This document shows, piece after piece, positions 1-7,463 of a stretch of DNA of 15,410 bases. Source of the DNA: an uncultured Bacilli bacterium (GTDB lineage: Bacteria > Bacillota_I > Bacilli_A > RF39 > UBA660); the NCBI GenBank assembly GCA_944363695.1, contig CALVUW010000010.1:1-15410 (forward strand). Direction: 5' to 3'. The notes beneath the pieces were generated by a model, which was not told where the DNA came from, did not search any database, and saw only the letters and a list, made by a program, of their open reading frames with translations. The position numbers were made by a program, and so were the translations under genes. Position 1 is the first letter of the stretch. The number at the start of each line of letters is the position of its first letter.

Positions 1-9
1 GCTTTTTTA

Positions 10-30
10 GGTTTTTAACCGTTTTTTTAT
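10..30 (+). terminator. Possible weak terminator of an upstream gene outside the window
   Basis: A 4-bp stem GGTT/AACC (10-13 and 17-20) with a three-base loop is followed by a seven-T run (22-28). The stem is short and no gene end is visible to the left, so this is a weak call. Confidence 0.2.
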
Positions 31-93
31 TTTGTAAAGGTTTCTTTCATAAATCTCCACACTTTGGAAACACTATCGGCAAAGCGACAAAAT

Positions 94-122
94 TTGTCAA
101 ATTGCATATTCTATGGTATAAT
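94..122 (+). promoter_or_regulatory. SigA-type promoter for the 144-2102 gene pair, with a palindrome over the -35 box
   Basis: The -35 box TTGTCA (94-99) and the perfect -10 box TATAAT (117-122) are 17 bases apart, with an extended -10 TGG at 114-116. A 13-base inverted repeat, GACAAA-A-TTTGTC (86-98), overlaps the -35 box, which is the usual place for a repressor site. The start codon at 144 follows a GAGGGG SD at 133-138. The promoter call is strong; the operator is inference. Confidence 0.8.
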
Positions 123-143
123 AGCGGCAGTTGAGGGGTTTAT

Positions 144-863
144 ATGAAAGAAAGTTGGTTAAAGGTCAAGCAGTACTTTACCCAGGATACGACAACTTTT
201 GCAGCGGGTATAAGTGGCAAAAAATTATTTTTAGTATTTGTCATTTTCTCTATCTTTGGAGCTTATTATGAACAAATATTAAATTTAGTCAAATGTTATT
301 TAGCTGATGGCACTATTTTCTGGGAAAGTAGGGCCGGGGTGTTTTATGGGCCGTTTAGCCCCATTTATGGAATGGGAGCTTTAATTATGGTGGCCTTATT
401 TGCTCGACGTGATCGTCCTTGGTATCAAGTGTTTTTCTACGGCTTTTTATTTGGTGGTATTTTTGAATATGCGATTAGTTTTTTGCAAGAAACATTTACA
501 GGTACTACCTCTTGGGATTATTCAGACCATTTTTTAAATATTGGCGGTAGAACTACCATTCCTTTTATGATAGCCTGGGGCGCGATGACAGTTATTTTAA
601 TTAAAGTTATATATCCTGTTATTTCAAAAGCGATAGAATCAATTCCTAATCGTTTAGGTAATGTTTTGTTTGTTATTCTTTTTATCTTTTTATCGATCAA
701 TATGTTTGTTTCATGGACTGCTTTAATTAGAGGGGCTATGCGTCGTCAAGACATGCCGCCTTTGACACCAGTTGGTCACTTTTATGATCGTGTATTTCCA
801 GATTCATATTTGCAGAAACAATTTCCGAATATGAATTTCGAACCAGAAAAAGGAGTAAAATAG
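144..863 (+). CDS. PF06541-type integral membrane protein (putative ABC transporter permease family)
   Basis: A 239-residue membrane protein with about five hydrophobic segments (roughly residues 27-47, 74-87, 95-113, 138-160 and 171-195). Two stretches identify the family known as 'putative ABC-transporter type IV' (PF06541): SRAGVFYGPFSPIYG at 62-76, and the E108-Y109 ... E116 ... W124-D125-Y126 block. The family has no established substrate, and the ABC name is historical; there is no ATPase next to it. The ATG follows a GAGGGG SD by five bases and sits behind a near-consensus promoter. The stop directly abuts the glycosyltransferase start, so the two are co-translated and may work together in envelope biogenesis. 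The family call is firm from the motifs; the role is unknown. Confidence 0.75.
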   Translation: MKESWLKVKQYFTQDTTTFAAGISGKKLFLVFVIFSIFGAYYEQILNLVKCYLADGTIFWESRAGVFYGPFSPIYGMGALIMVALFARRDRPWYQVFFYGFLFGGIFEYAISFLQETFTGTTSWDYSDHFLNIGGRTTIPFMIAWGAMTVILIKVIYPVISKAIESIPNRLGNVLFVILFIFLSINMFVSWTALIRGAMRRQDMPPLTPVGHFYDRVFPDSYLQKQFPNMNFEPEKGVK

Positions 864-2102
864 ATGGTAGTATTAATTGTTTGTATTGTAATTGCTTTGT
901 ATATTTTCGGAAAAGAAGCTTTTTTAGCAAGTCGGTCTGCGGTGTTTCCTAAGGCTAATTCGAAGCAGCAGCATCGTTATGCTATATTAATTCCAGCTCG
1001 TGATGAATCAAAAGTAATTGAAGCACTTTTAATTAGTATCGAAAAGCAGAGTATGCCAGTTTCTTCTTGTGATGTATATGTTATCGTAGAAGATAAGAAC
1101 GATAAAACCGTTGAAATTGTCAAAAAACATAAGATGCAAATTGTCTATCGTCAAGATTTAACCAAAAAAAGAAAAGGTTATGCTTTAGATGATGCGATTC
1201 AAGAGATTAGAAAGCAGGAAAAACAATATGATGCTTACTTTATTTTTGATGCTGATAATGTCTTAGATCCTAAATTTTTAGAGGAAATGACCACATCTAT
1301 TGATGCTGGTTATGATATTGGTCTTGGTTATCGTAATACCAAAAATGGTAATGATAGTGTGTATGCAGCGGTTTCTAGTTTAACGTTTTCCATGATTAAT
1401 ACACTAGGGAATGATAATAAATGTCGCCATCATAAAACATTGACGATTAGTGGGACGGGTTTTTATATTCTTGGTAAGTGGATTGATAAATGGAAGGGAT
1501 ATCCGTTTGTTTCTTTAACGGAAGATTATGAATTAACAATGTATGCTACTTTACATGATTTAACAACCACTTATAACAAGAAGGCAATTTTTTATGATGA
1601 ACAGCCCAATAGTTATCAAGCGACCATTACTCAGCGGACTAGATGGGTAAGGGGGTATTTTGATACGAGACGTCAATATATGAAAGTCCTAAAAGCTAAA
1701 ATGGCTAAAAAAGATAAGAATTATCCGTCTGTTTATGAAGCGGTGATGGGAATTAAGCCATACTTAGTTATGGTTGTTGGTGTGGTGAGTACTTTAATAT
1801 GGCAATTTTATAATATTTGCTTAAAGTTAATTGCCAAAAAGCCGTTTATGACAGAGGTAATGACAATTTTGGGCATTTTTTTGGCCATTTATATCTGTTT
1901 ATTTTTAGTAACCTATGTTATGCTAAAAAAAGAAAAGAAAGTGTTAAACTTAAAGCGTTCAATGAAGTTTAAAGCGTTAGTTTATAACCCAATCTTTTTA
2001 GCAACGTATGTTCACTGTTTAGTATTAGCTTTTACCCAGAAAGAAATAACCTGGGAAAAGATTACACATGATCGTTCTTTAACGATCGATAAAGAAAAAT
2101 AG
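864..2102 (+). CDS. Membrane-bound family 2 glycosyltransferase, processive type
   Basis: A 412-residue GT2 enzyme expected to transfer sugar from a nucleotide-sugar at the inner face of the membrane. It has an N-terminal membrane anchor (1-16) and a GT-A domain starting at IPARDES (43-49). The catalytic signature is complete: a DAD metal-binding triad (129-131), TED (219-221) carrying the general base, and QRTRW (257-261), the Q-x-x-R-W motif of processive beta-glycosyltransferases such as cellulose and hyaluronan synthases. Hydrophobic segments follow at about 298-320, 330-353 and 373-391. The start directly follows the upstream stop, with AAGGAG at 850-855 inside the preceding gene, so translation is coupled. 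The product (exopolysaccharide, glycolipid or teichoic-like polymer) cannot be read from the sequence. No PilZ domain is present. Confidence 0.85.
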   Translation: MVVLIVCIVIALYIFGKEAFLASRSAVFPKANSKQQHRYAILIPARDESKVIEALLISIEKQSMPVSSCDVYVIVEDKNDKTVEIVKKHKMQIVYRQDLTKKRKGYALDDAIQEIRKQEKQYDAYFIFDADNVLDPKFLEEMTTSIDAGYDIGLGYRNTKNGNDSVYAAVSSLTFSMINTLGNDNKCRHHKTLTISGTGFYILGKWIDKWKGYPFVSLTEDYELTMYATLHDLTTTYNKKAIFYDEQPNSYQATITQRTRWVRGYFDTRRQYMKVLKAKMAKKDKNYPSVYEAVMGIKPYLVMVVGVVSTLIWQFYNICLKLIAKKPFMTEVMTILGIFLAIYICLFLVTYVMLKKEKKVLNLKRSMKFKALVYNPIFLATYVHCLVLAFTQKEITWEKITHDRSLTIDKEK

Positions 2103-2107
2103 AAAGT

Positions 2108-3025
2108 GTGACTAAGATGATACAATTAACAAAAGATATTACAAAAGCTTCGGCTATTACCCATCAAGGAACGATGCATGCTGATGAAGTAACGGCCGCT
2201 GCTTTTTTAGAGCTGTTATATGATAATATTGTTATCATGCGAACTAGTGAAGAGATACTACCCGCTCGTCGAGCTGATAGTATTGTTTTTGATATCGGAA
2301 AAGGGGAATATGACCATCATCAAAAAGAAGCGAAGATAAGAGCTAATGGTATTAAGTATTCAGCTTTCGGATTACTATGGCAAGATAGAGGACGGCAGCT
2401 GTTAGAAAAGATGCATATTAGCGAGATAGATGACGTATTTTCTTATATCGATAAAGATTTTGTTGAGGCAATTGATGCAATTGATAATGGCGTTTTTCCA
2501 ACTGTGCAAGCAGGTTATCGTATAAAAAACTATAGTGATCTTATTAAATTATTTAATCCTAGTTATGCTAGTGATGAAGAAGAAGATCAACAATTTTTAA
2601 AAGCGACTAGGGTAGCTAAAGAGATTTTATTGGCCGAAATTAGTTCTGTTTATGGTAAGGTTAAAGCTAAATCCAAAGTGGAACGATTATGGAAACAACA
2701 TAAAGGACCGATTTTAGAATTACCGGTATATGTTCCTTATGAAGAGACTTTGCTCAACCTTGATACCAATCAAGAAATTTTATTTGTTGTCTTCCCGTCT
2801 AATCGTGGTGGCTATGCAGCTAAAGCGGTACCAACTAGTTTATCAGATCATACGAACCGCTGCTTATTTAAAGAGGAATGGGCTGGTTTAACGAATGAAG
2901 CATTGCAAGCGGTAACGCAAGTTCCTACTGCTAGATTTTGTCATGTAAATCGTTTTTTAGTTACTGCTGATACGAAAGAAGATATTTTACAATTAGTCAA
3001 TCAATGTTTGCCTAAAAATGAATAA
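2108..3025 (+). CDS. MYG1-family DHH-type metal-dependent hydrolase (UPF0160)
   Basis: A 305-residue soluble protein of the MYG1 family (PF03690), which is related to DHH phosphoesterases. Visible metal-ligand motifs are the N-terminal HQGTMHADE (19-27), D62 in VFDIG, and YDHHQ (68-72). The length is close to the usual prokaryotic MYG1 size. Eukaryotic MYG1 is reported to be a 3'-5' RNA exonuclease; the bacterial substrate is not settled. The start is uncertain: the GTG at 2108 gives MTKMIQLTK, while the ATG at 2117 gives MIQLTK, and neither has a strong SD. It lies five bases after the glycosyltransferase stop and is probably in the same transcript, although nothing links it functionally. 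Confidence 0.85.
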   Translation: MTKMIQLTKDITKASAITHQGTMHADEVTAAAFLELLYDNIVIMRTSEEILPARRADSIVFDIGKGEYDHHQKEAKIRANGIKYSAFGLLWQDRGRQLLEKMHISEIDDVFSYIDKDFVEAIDAIDNGVFPTVQAGYRIKNYSDLIKLFNPSYASDEEEDQQFLKATRVAKEILLAEISSVYGKVKAKSKVERLWKQHKGPILELPVYVPYEETLLNLDTNQEILFVVFPSNRGGYAAKAVPTSLSDHTNRCLFKEEWAGLTNEALQAVTQVPTARFCHVNRFLVTADTKEDILQLVNQCLPKNE

Positions 3026-3077
3026 TCTACATTTCTAGTAAAAAAATGGTTACAATAACAAAAAGGAGTTATATAAC

Positions 3078-3656
3078 ATGGTAAAAAATGATCAAAAGCT
3101 CAAGAAAATTATGACAATTATTACCGTTATTACGACTGTATTATTAGTTTGTTTTATTTTTTATGGTTTAAAAATCGGCTTTTTTGAATCGAATGATGTT
3201 TTGGTCAAACAGATTAAACAATATGGTCTGTGGGGACCACTTTTCTTTATGATCATTCAGATTGTACAAGTTATTTTTCCAGTGATTCCGGGTGGTGCTT
3301 CTTGTTTAGCTGGCGTGTTAGCTTTTGGTCCTGTAGAAGGTTTTATTTATAATTATGTTGGTTTATGTCTGGGCAGTATGGTCTCCTTTTATTTATCACG
3401 GCGTTATGGTATGCCATTGATTAAAAAAATGTTTGAACAAAAATCTATTGAAAAGTATTTAAAATATGTACAAAGTAAGCGGTTTGAAACTATTTTTTTC
3501 TGGGGTATTTTACTACCGGGAGCTCCAGATGATCTTTTATGTTATATTGCTGGTATTAGTGGTATTTCTTTTAAAAAGTTTTTAGGTATTATCCTATTGT
3601 GTAAACCGTTTACCTTATTAATTTATAGTTGCTTTATGGAATATTTTTTACTATAA
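3078..3656 (+). CDS. TVP38/TMEM64-type (VTT/DedA-superfamily) membrane protein
   Basis: A 192-residue polytopic membrane protein. It shows the VTT-domain hallmarks: a re-entrant-type segment ending in FPVIPGG (67-73), then G-rich GPVEGFIYNYVG (84-95), LCLGSMVSFYLSRRYG (97-111), and near the C-terminus GILLPGAPDDLLCYIAGISG (143-162), close to the family's F/L-x-P-x-x-P-x-D-x-x-N/C-Y-x-A-G pattern. VTT proteins are linked to lipid scrambling and membrane homeostasis; several bacterial DedA members affect undecaprenyl-phosphate or phosphatidylethanolamine flipping, but I cannot assign a lipid here. A good SD, AAAGGAG (3062-3068), sits nine bases before the ATG. A 52-base gap separates it from the MYG1 gene, with no convincing promoter. 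The methyltransferase gene follows after 19 bases. Confidence 0.8.
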   Translation: MVKNDQKLKKIMTIITVITTVLLVCFIFYGLKIGFFESNDVLVKQIKQYGLWGPLFFMIIQIVQVIFPVIPGGASCLAGVLAFGPVEGFIYNYVGLCLGSMVSFYLSRRYGMPLIKKMFEQKSIEKYLKYVQSKRFETIFFWGILLPGAPDDLLCYIAGISGISFKKFLGIILLCKPFTLLIYSCFMEYFLL

Positions 3657-3675
3657 TATTGTCCGAGGGTAAAAA

Positions 3676-4155
3676 ATGAGAAGTATTGTATATTGTTCGT
3701 TATTAAAAAGCGAAATAGGGGATATTTTAATTACGGCAAATACTTCCAAACTATTAGGTATTAGTTTTGCAGAGGAAGTTTATACAATCAATGAAAACGA
3801 AATCACGCGTTATGTGAAAAAAGAGTTGGAAGAGTATTTGCAGGGCACTAGAAAATATTTTTCGTTTTATGATTTTGATATTACAGGTTTTCAGGCACGA
3901 GTGTTAGAAGAAGTAGCTAAAATCCCCTATGGAAGATGTATGACCTACAAACAAATTGCCAAACGTATTGGCAGCCCAACTAGCTCACGTGCCGTAGCTA
4001 GAGCTATTGCCGCTAATCCATATTTAATTATCATTCCTTGTCATCGAGTGATTGGCAGTGATGGTAAATTACATGGTTATCAAGGCGGTATCGAAAGAAA
4101 AAAGTATTTACTTCTATTAGAACGTAAATATACTGAGATAGACACTACTTGTTAG
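3676..4155 (+). CDS. ogt: Methylated-DNA--protein-cysteine S-methyltransferase (O6-alkylguanine repair)
   Basis: A 159-residue suicide repair protein that transfers the alkyl group of O6-methylguanine or O4-methylthymine in DNA to its own cysteine. The acceptor motif is IIIPCHRVIG (118-127) with C122. Upstream are the wHTH recognition segment PYGRCMTYKQIAKRIG (84-99), SSRAVARAIAANP (103-115) and the downstream GYQGG (134-138). Length and layout match single-domain Ogt/MGT. The short N-terminal domain shows no Ada-type methyl-phosphotriester cysteines. SD GAGGG (3665-3669) is six bases before the ATG. It is the last gene of its transcript: the terminator hairpin starts inside the final codons. 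The ogt symbol is a family label, since ogt, adaB and mgt are not separable here. Confidence 0.93.
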   Translation: MRSIVYCSLLKSEIGDILITANTSKLLGISFAEEVYTINENEITRYVKKELEEYLQGTRKYFSFYDFDITGFQARVLEEVAKIPYGRCMTYKQIAKRIGSPTSSRAVARAIAANPYLIIIPCHRVIGSDGKLHGYQGGIERKKYLLLLERKYTEIDTTC

Positions 4156-4167
4156 TGTTTTTGTTTT
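4140..4167 (+). terminator. Rho-independent terminator overlapping the ogt stop codon
   Basis: Perfect 6-bp stem ACACTA/TAGTGT (4142-4147 and 4153-4158) with a CTTGT loop, extendable by a G-U and an A-U pair, followed by TTTTGTTTT. The stop TAG at 4153-4155 is the first part of the 3' arm. Confidence 0.75.
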
Positions 4168-4194
4168 AATTATTAGCGCAAATAGTACTTTATC

Positions 4195-4203
4195 TGTTAT
4201 ACT
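4195..4203 (+). promoter_or_regulatory. Extended -10 promoter for the metallophosphoesterase gene
   Basis: TGT-TATACT (4195-4203) is an extended -10 element lying just downstream of the ogt terminator and 20 bases before the next start codon. No good -35 box is seen 16-18 bases upstream, so this relies on the extended -10. Confidence 0.45.
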
Positions 4204-4222
4204 AAAGAAGATAGGTGATACG

Positions 4223-5128
4223 ATGAAGAGTAGAATTGAATTAAATCAAGATAAACAACATGCCATTGATCAGGAACAAAAAAAAGAAAAACAAAAGAAA
4301 CGGGTAAAAATAATTTTAAAGATTATGCTAATTATTTTCATTTTTATTTTTCTTTTGTGTTTATATGTTACAAAAATCGGAACAACTAGTTTATTGGTTA
4401 ATGAGACGATGATTAGCGCTTCTAATTTACCATCTTCTTTTCATGGCCTAAAAGTTATTCAATTTTCCGATGTGCATTATGAAAATAAAGTCTTATTAGA
4501 ACAAACGGTTGCATCGATCAATAAGCGTAATCCTGATTTAGTGTTTTTTACGGGTGATTTACTAAAAGATGACAATCTTTCTTCCAGTGATCGTCAAGAT
4601 TTAACGGAACAATTAAAGAAAATTACAACTACCATTGGTAAATATGCCGTTTTAGGCGAGACGGATAATGAAGAAGCAATTTCTATTTTAATTGATTGTG
4701 GGTTTACGATTTTAAATAATAATTATGAATTAATTTATAAAAATAGTAATCAGCCGATTTTATTAATTGGATTAAATACGAATGATACAATTAACTATGA
4801 ACAATCTTTCGCTTATTATCAGCAACCTGAGCATAACGAGGATATCTATTCCATTGTTTTATTTCATCAGCCCGATACGATTGATGAAATATTAGAACAT
4901 CATGCGGTCGATCTAGCATTAGCAGGCCATTCTCATGGGGGAGAAGTCAATTTGTTTGGACTTACTTCATTAGCTAAGAAAGAAGGCGCTAGTAAATACG
5001 ATCAGGCTTTTTATACAATCGAAAATACAGAGTTTTATATTTCATCTGGTCTAGGTACTAGTGATTATCCGTATCGTTTTTGTGCACGACCAAGTATTAA
5101 TTTCTTTCGTTTTATGAGAACAGCCTAG
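4223..5128 (+). CDS. Membrane-anchored calcineurin-like metallophosphoesterase (YkuE/YaeI type) with altered GNHD motif
   Basis: A 301-residue protein with a basic, Glu/Gln/Lys-rich N-terminal tail (1-28), one membrane anchor (about 29-49) and an outward-facing PF00149 phosphoesterase domain. Metal-ligand motifs: SDVHYEN (82-88, D83/H85), TGDLL (110-114, D112), FHQPD (214-218, H215) and GHSHGG (235-240). The C-terminal SSGLGTSDYPYRF is typical of the YkuE-like group, whose members act on phospholipids or other phosphoesters. The third motif, normally GNHD/E, reads GETD (145-148), so the bridging-metal Asn and the general-acid His are Glu and Thr. The enzyme may use altered chemistry or be a binding protein. 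SD AGGTGAT at 4213-4219. Its 3' end overlaps the carboxypeptidase gene by 17 bases tail to tail. Confidence 0.85.
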   Translation: MKSRIELNQDKQHAIDQEQKKEKQKKRVKIILKIMLIIFIFIFLLCLYVTKIGTTSLLVNETMISASNLPSSFHGLKVIQFSDVHYENKVLLEQTVASINKRNPDLVFFTGDLLKDDNLSSSDRQDLTEQLKKITTTIGKYAVLGETDNEEAISILIDCGFTILNNNYELIYKNSNQPILLIGLNTNDTINYEQSFAYYQQPEHNEDIYSIVLFHQPDTIDEILEHHAVDLALAGHSHGGEVNLFGLTSLAKKEGASKYDQAFYTIENTEFYISSGLGTSDYPYRFCARPSINFFRFMRTA

Positions 5129-6164
5129 CAAAGAATCCTTTCTTGGTTGTCTTTTTTTCTTTGAGATAAATAGGAATTTTTGTTAGTTGCTGTTGTTTTA
5201 GCTTTACTTCAACATAGCCAATTTTTCCGGTTTTAATAGTGGGATCAATTTTTGCCAAGACACTAACATTTTGGGCTTCTTCTTCTGATAGAGGATAACG
5301 AAATGACTGTTTGACATAAGCGGTCCCGTTTAAATCCTCATCGACAATTTGAAATTGGTCTTTATCAATGATTTGATAAGCTGAATAAGTATCAAAAATC
5401 TGACTGGCGAGTTGTTGATGATTTTCATACTCGTTTCCATCTTTTAAGCTAACAACTGTAATTCTTAAATTGTCTTTTTCAAAAGTCGTTACTAATGTTT
5501 TGCCAGCACTAGGTGTATAGCCGTTTTTACCACCTGTACAAGTATCGTCTAATTTTAATAATTTATTGCGATTATACCATAGATAGCTTTTATCTTTTGT
5601 TTGAACTTCATGTTTATAGGTGCCGATAATTTCTTTATAGACATCTAAATTTTTATAAGCATAGCTACTAAGAAGTGCCATATCTCGGGCAGTAGAGTAG
5701 TTTTTTGTTTCTTCATCAAGACCGTGAGCATTGTGAAAAATCGTATTTTTCATGCCAATTTCCTTGGCTTTCTGATTCATCAAAGATACAAACTCTTCTT
5801 CGCTACCACTAATATGTTTGGCAATTACGACTGCTGCATCATTACCACTTCTGAGCATTAAACCATATAACAAATCTTCTAATGACATCTGTTCACCCTT
5901 TTGAATATAAATACTGGTCCCATACATTTTTAGTACCTCATCACCGGCAGTTACTATATCATCAAGATCACCATTTTCTATAGCAATCACAGCTGTCATT
6001 ATTTTCGTAATGGAAGCGATTAGTCGCTGTTCATCCGCGTTATGTTCATAAAGAACACGGCCACTGTCTATATCCATCACAATTGAGGACCTAGCCGTAT
6101 CACTCCAAGCCATGACGGGGGTAGGCAATATTAATAAAGTTAGTAATAAAAGTAGTTTTTTCAA
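5112..6164 (-). CDS. Secreted serine-type D-Ala-D-Ala carboxypeptidase (peptidase S11, PBP5/DacF family)
   Basis: A 350-residue penicillin-binding protein that trims the terminal D-Ala of peptidoglycan stem peptides outside the cell. Residues 1-19 form a signal peptide (basic MKK, Leu-rich core, cleavage after VMA). The active-site motifs are SITK (S51 nucleophile, K54), SGN (106-108) and, in place of KTG, KNG (213-215) within GGKNGYTPSAG. A C-terminal beta-rich PBP5_C-like segment follows (about 264-335), ending in a basic, amphipathic tail of the kind that peripherally anchors DacA/DacF proteins. The start codon is TTG (6164-6162), chosen because AGGTGAT (6176-6170) lies five bases upstream and the signal peptide begins right there. 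It is transcribed alone, divergent from the pilin neighbourhood. The KNG variant is unusual for the family. Confidence 0.9.
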   Translation of the reverse strand: MKKLLLLLTLLILPTPVMAWSDTARSSIVMDIDSGRVLYEHNADEQRLIASITKIMTAVIAIENGDLDDIVTAGDEVLKMYGTSIYIQKGEQMSLEDLLYGLMLRSGNDAAVVIAKHISGSEEEFVSLMNQKAKEIGMKNTIFHNAHGLDEETKNYSTARDMALLSSYAYKNLDVYKEIIGTYKHEVQTKDKSYLWYNRNKLLKLDDTCTGGKNGYTPSAGKTLVTTFEKDNLRITVVSLKDGNEYENHQQLASQIFDTYSAYQIIDKDQFQIVDEDLNGTAYVKQSFRYPLSEEEAQNVSVLAKIDPTIKTGKIGYVEVKLKQQQLTKIPIYLKEKKTTKKGFFARLFS

Positions 6165-6206
6165 AAAAGATCACCTATAAAAAATTATGTGAAAGTTCTG
6201 GTTGTA

Positions 6207-6219
6207 TTCCTAATAGGAA
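6207..6219. repeat. 13-base palindrome upstream of the carboxypeptidase gene
   Basis: TTCCTA-A-TAGGAA is a perfect 6+1+6 inverted repeat about 43 bases upstream of the TTG start. It could be an operator for the minus-strand gene. The rest of the 234-base divergent spacer (6165-6414) is AT-rich; apart from the plus-strand promoter I see only a weak ATAATA/TATTAT hairpin (6304-6320). Confidence 0.35.
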
Positions 6220-6359
6220 ATATTTAGTTATTTTAAAAATGAAAATTTAGGAAAAATTATAAAGATTATTTGGAAATGATGACTATTGAAACAAAAGAAA
6301 TAGATAATAATTGATATTATGAGAGACAATTAAGTGAAATAATTTTGTTCGGCGCTTCT

Positions 6360-6387
6360 TTGCAAAATAAAAAAAGTATGATATAGT
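6360..6387 (+). promoter_or_regulatory. SigA-type promoter for the VUT-prepilin operon
   Basis: TTGCAA (6360-6365), a 16-base spacer, then TATAGT (6382-6387) with an extended -10 TGA at 6379-6381. The start codon at 6415 follows, with GGGAGG at 6401-6406. Confidence 0.65.
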
Positions 6388-6414
6388 AATGTATAGAATA
6401 GGGAGGCATAAGTA

Positions 6415-7017
6415 ATGAGAAAAGGTACTGTAAAGAAAAAAGTGATTGAACAGGAAGAAGTGGGTGTTTGGGTCTATATTCTATTATTGACAGCCGTAAC
6501 AATTTTAGGATGGGTATTATCTAGTTTTAAATTTTCTATTGGGAAAGCAAGCTTAACGATTGCTATTTTTGCTTATCCATTCCGTTATTTTATTGCTAAT
6601 ATTATTACTAAAAAATATGGCTATAAAGAAACATTAAATGCTATTAGTTATTCATCATGCTTGTTATTATTATTTATTATTGTTGCCAGTATTTTAGGAC
6701 AACAAGATATTGATTATATTCCAGTAACGGGAGAATTGTTTGGTTATATGGTCAGTCAAATGATCAATTTAAGTATTTATTATTATCTATTAATGAATAC
6801 TGAAGGTAATAAACTAACATCATTAGCAACTTATATCTTTGTTATGTTAGTTGACAATTTAGTTAGCATGTTATTTGCTAGTCGTATGATCATGGTAGAA
6901 AGTTTCTGGCGGACCTATTTTGTTACGATTCTAATTCAGACGATTATATCTATTATCCTAATTCACTTTGATGAACGTAAAATAATAGCAGCTCCTAAGA
7001 AAAAAATAAAACGATGA
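6415..7017 (+). CDS. VUT/YhhQ-like (DUF165) integral membrane protein, putative queuosine-precursor-type transporter
   Basis: A 200-residue protein with about six hydrophobic segments starting near residue 17 and a basic tail (KKKIKR). The segment SLTIAIFAYPFRYFIANIITKKYGYKE resembles the core of the VUT/YhhQ family (P-[LF]-x-Y-x-x-[SA]-[DN]-[IL]-[IL]-[TA]-x-x-Y-G-Y-x-x), in which an acidic residue in 'DxIxExYG' is common; here it reads N-I-I-T-K-K-Y-G-Y. YhhQ members import queuosine precursors or other vitamins and vitamin-like compounds. The substrate here is unknown, and the family call is moderate. Strong GGGAGG SD eight bases before the ATG, and its own promoter. The stop codon overlaps the prepilin start (ATGA, 7014-7017), which ties the two genes translationally, an odd pairing of transporter and pilin. 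Confidence 0.55.
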   Translation: MRKGTVKKKVIEQEEVGVWVYILLLTAVTILGWVLSSFKFSIGKASLTIAIFAYPFRYFIANIITKKYGYKETLNAISYSSCLLLLFIIVASILGQQDIDYIPVTGELFGYMVSQMINLSIYYYLLMNTEGNKLTSLATYIFVMLVDNLVSMLFASRMIMVESFWRTYFVTILIQTIISIILIHFDERKIIAAPKKKIKR

Positions 7018-7400
7018 ACAAATATGGATTTACGTTAATAGAGATGTTAGCAACGATTACTATTTTATCAATTTTAACAGTGATTGTCATTGTCAGTGCG
7101 ACTAATCTAATGGAGACTAGTCGTAATCAATATTATCATACACAAGAAAATATGATGGTTTTGGCAGCTGAAGAATACTTTTTGGATTATCGTTCTTATT
7201 TACCGAAAACAATTGGTGAAAAAAAGACCGCGTTGTTACAGGCTTTAATTGCAGAAAAATATATGGATCAAGTAGTTGACAATAACGATAAGCCATGTGA
7301 TGAGATGAAAAGTTATGTGGAAGTAGAAAAAATTGCTAATGATCAATATGGATATCAAGCGGTATTGGTGTGTGATGGTTATGAGACAGAACAAGAGTAG
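7014..7400 (+). CDS. Type IV prepilin-like protein (ComGC/T2SS pseudopilin type)
   Basis: A 128-residue protein with a textbook class-A prepilin N-terminus: a five-residue leader MNKYG, then F-T-L-I-E, giving cleavage after G5, N-methyl-Phe at mature +1 and the conserved Glu at +5 (E10). A hydrophobic helix (6-30) continues into an amphipathic helix (about 31-62) that would form the pilus core. Only two cysteines exist, C95 and C120, placed to make a C-terminal D-region disulfide. The processing enzyme is probably the prepilin peptidase at 9848 and the platform protein the one at 8394. There is no obvious SD; translation is likely coupled through the ATGA overlap with the upstream gene. Whether it serves DNA uptake or adhesion cannot be told. 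Confidence 0.88.
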   Translation: MNKYGFTLIEMLATITILSILTVIVIVSATNLMETSRNQYYHTQENMMVLAAEEYFLDYRSYLPKTIGEKKTALLQALIAEKYMDQVVDNNDKPCDEMKSYVEVEKIANDQYGYQAVLVCDGYETEQE

Positions 7401-7463
7401 AATTGTTTGTTTTTACTAGGCGATTTAAAAAAATTAGTGTATACTTTAATAGAGGGATGTTAA

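Noticed and set aside
518..700. Minus-strand ORF inside the PF06541 gene
   Set aside because: Lies antisense to a conserved membrane protein; no family.
736..930. Minus-strand ORF across the junction of the first two genes
   Set aside because: It overlaps two well-supported plus-strand genes and has no SD or motif.
6180..6414. A small RNA or riboswitch in the divergent spacer
   Set aside because: Only weak AT-rich hairpins and a short palindrome are seen; no known riboswitch or tRNA fold could be drawn.
6317..6502. Minus-strand ORF over the VUT gene start
   Set aside because: It spans the promoter and SD of the VUT gene and has no own SD.
6415..7017. Alternative genetic code with TGA as Trp
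   Set aside because: TGA ends the VUT gene at a normal place and Trp is TGG throughout.
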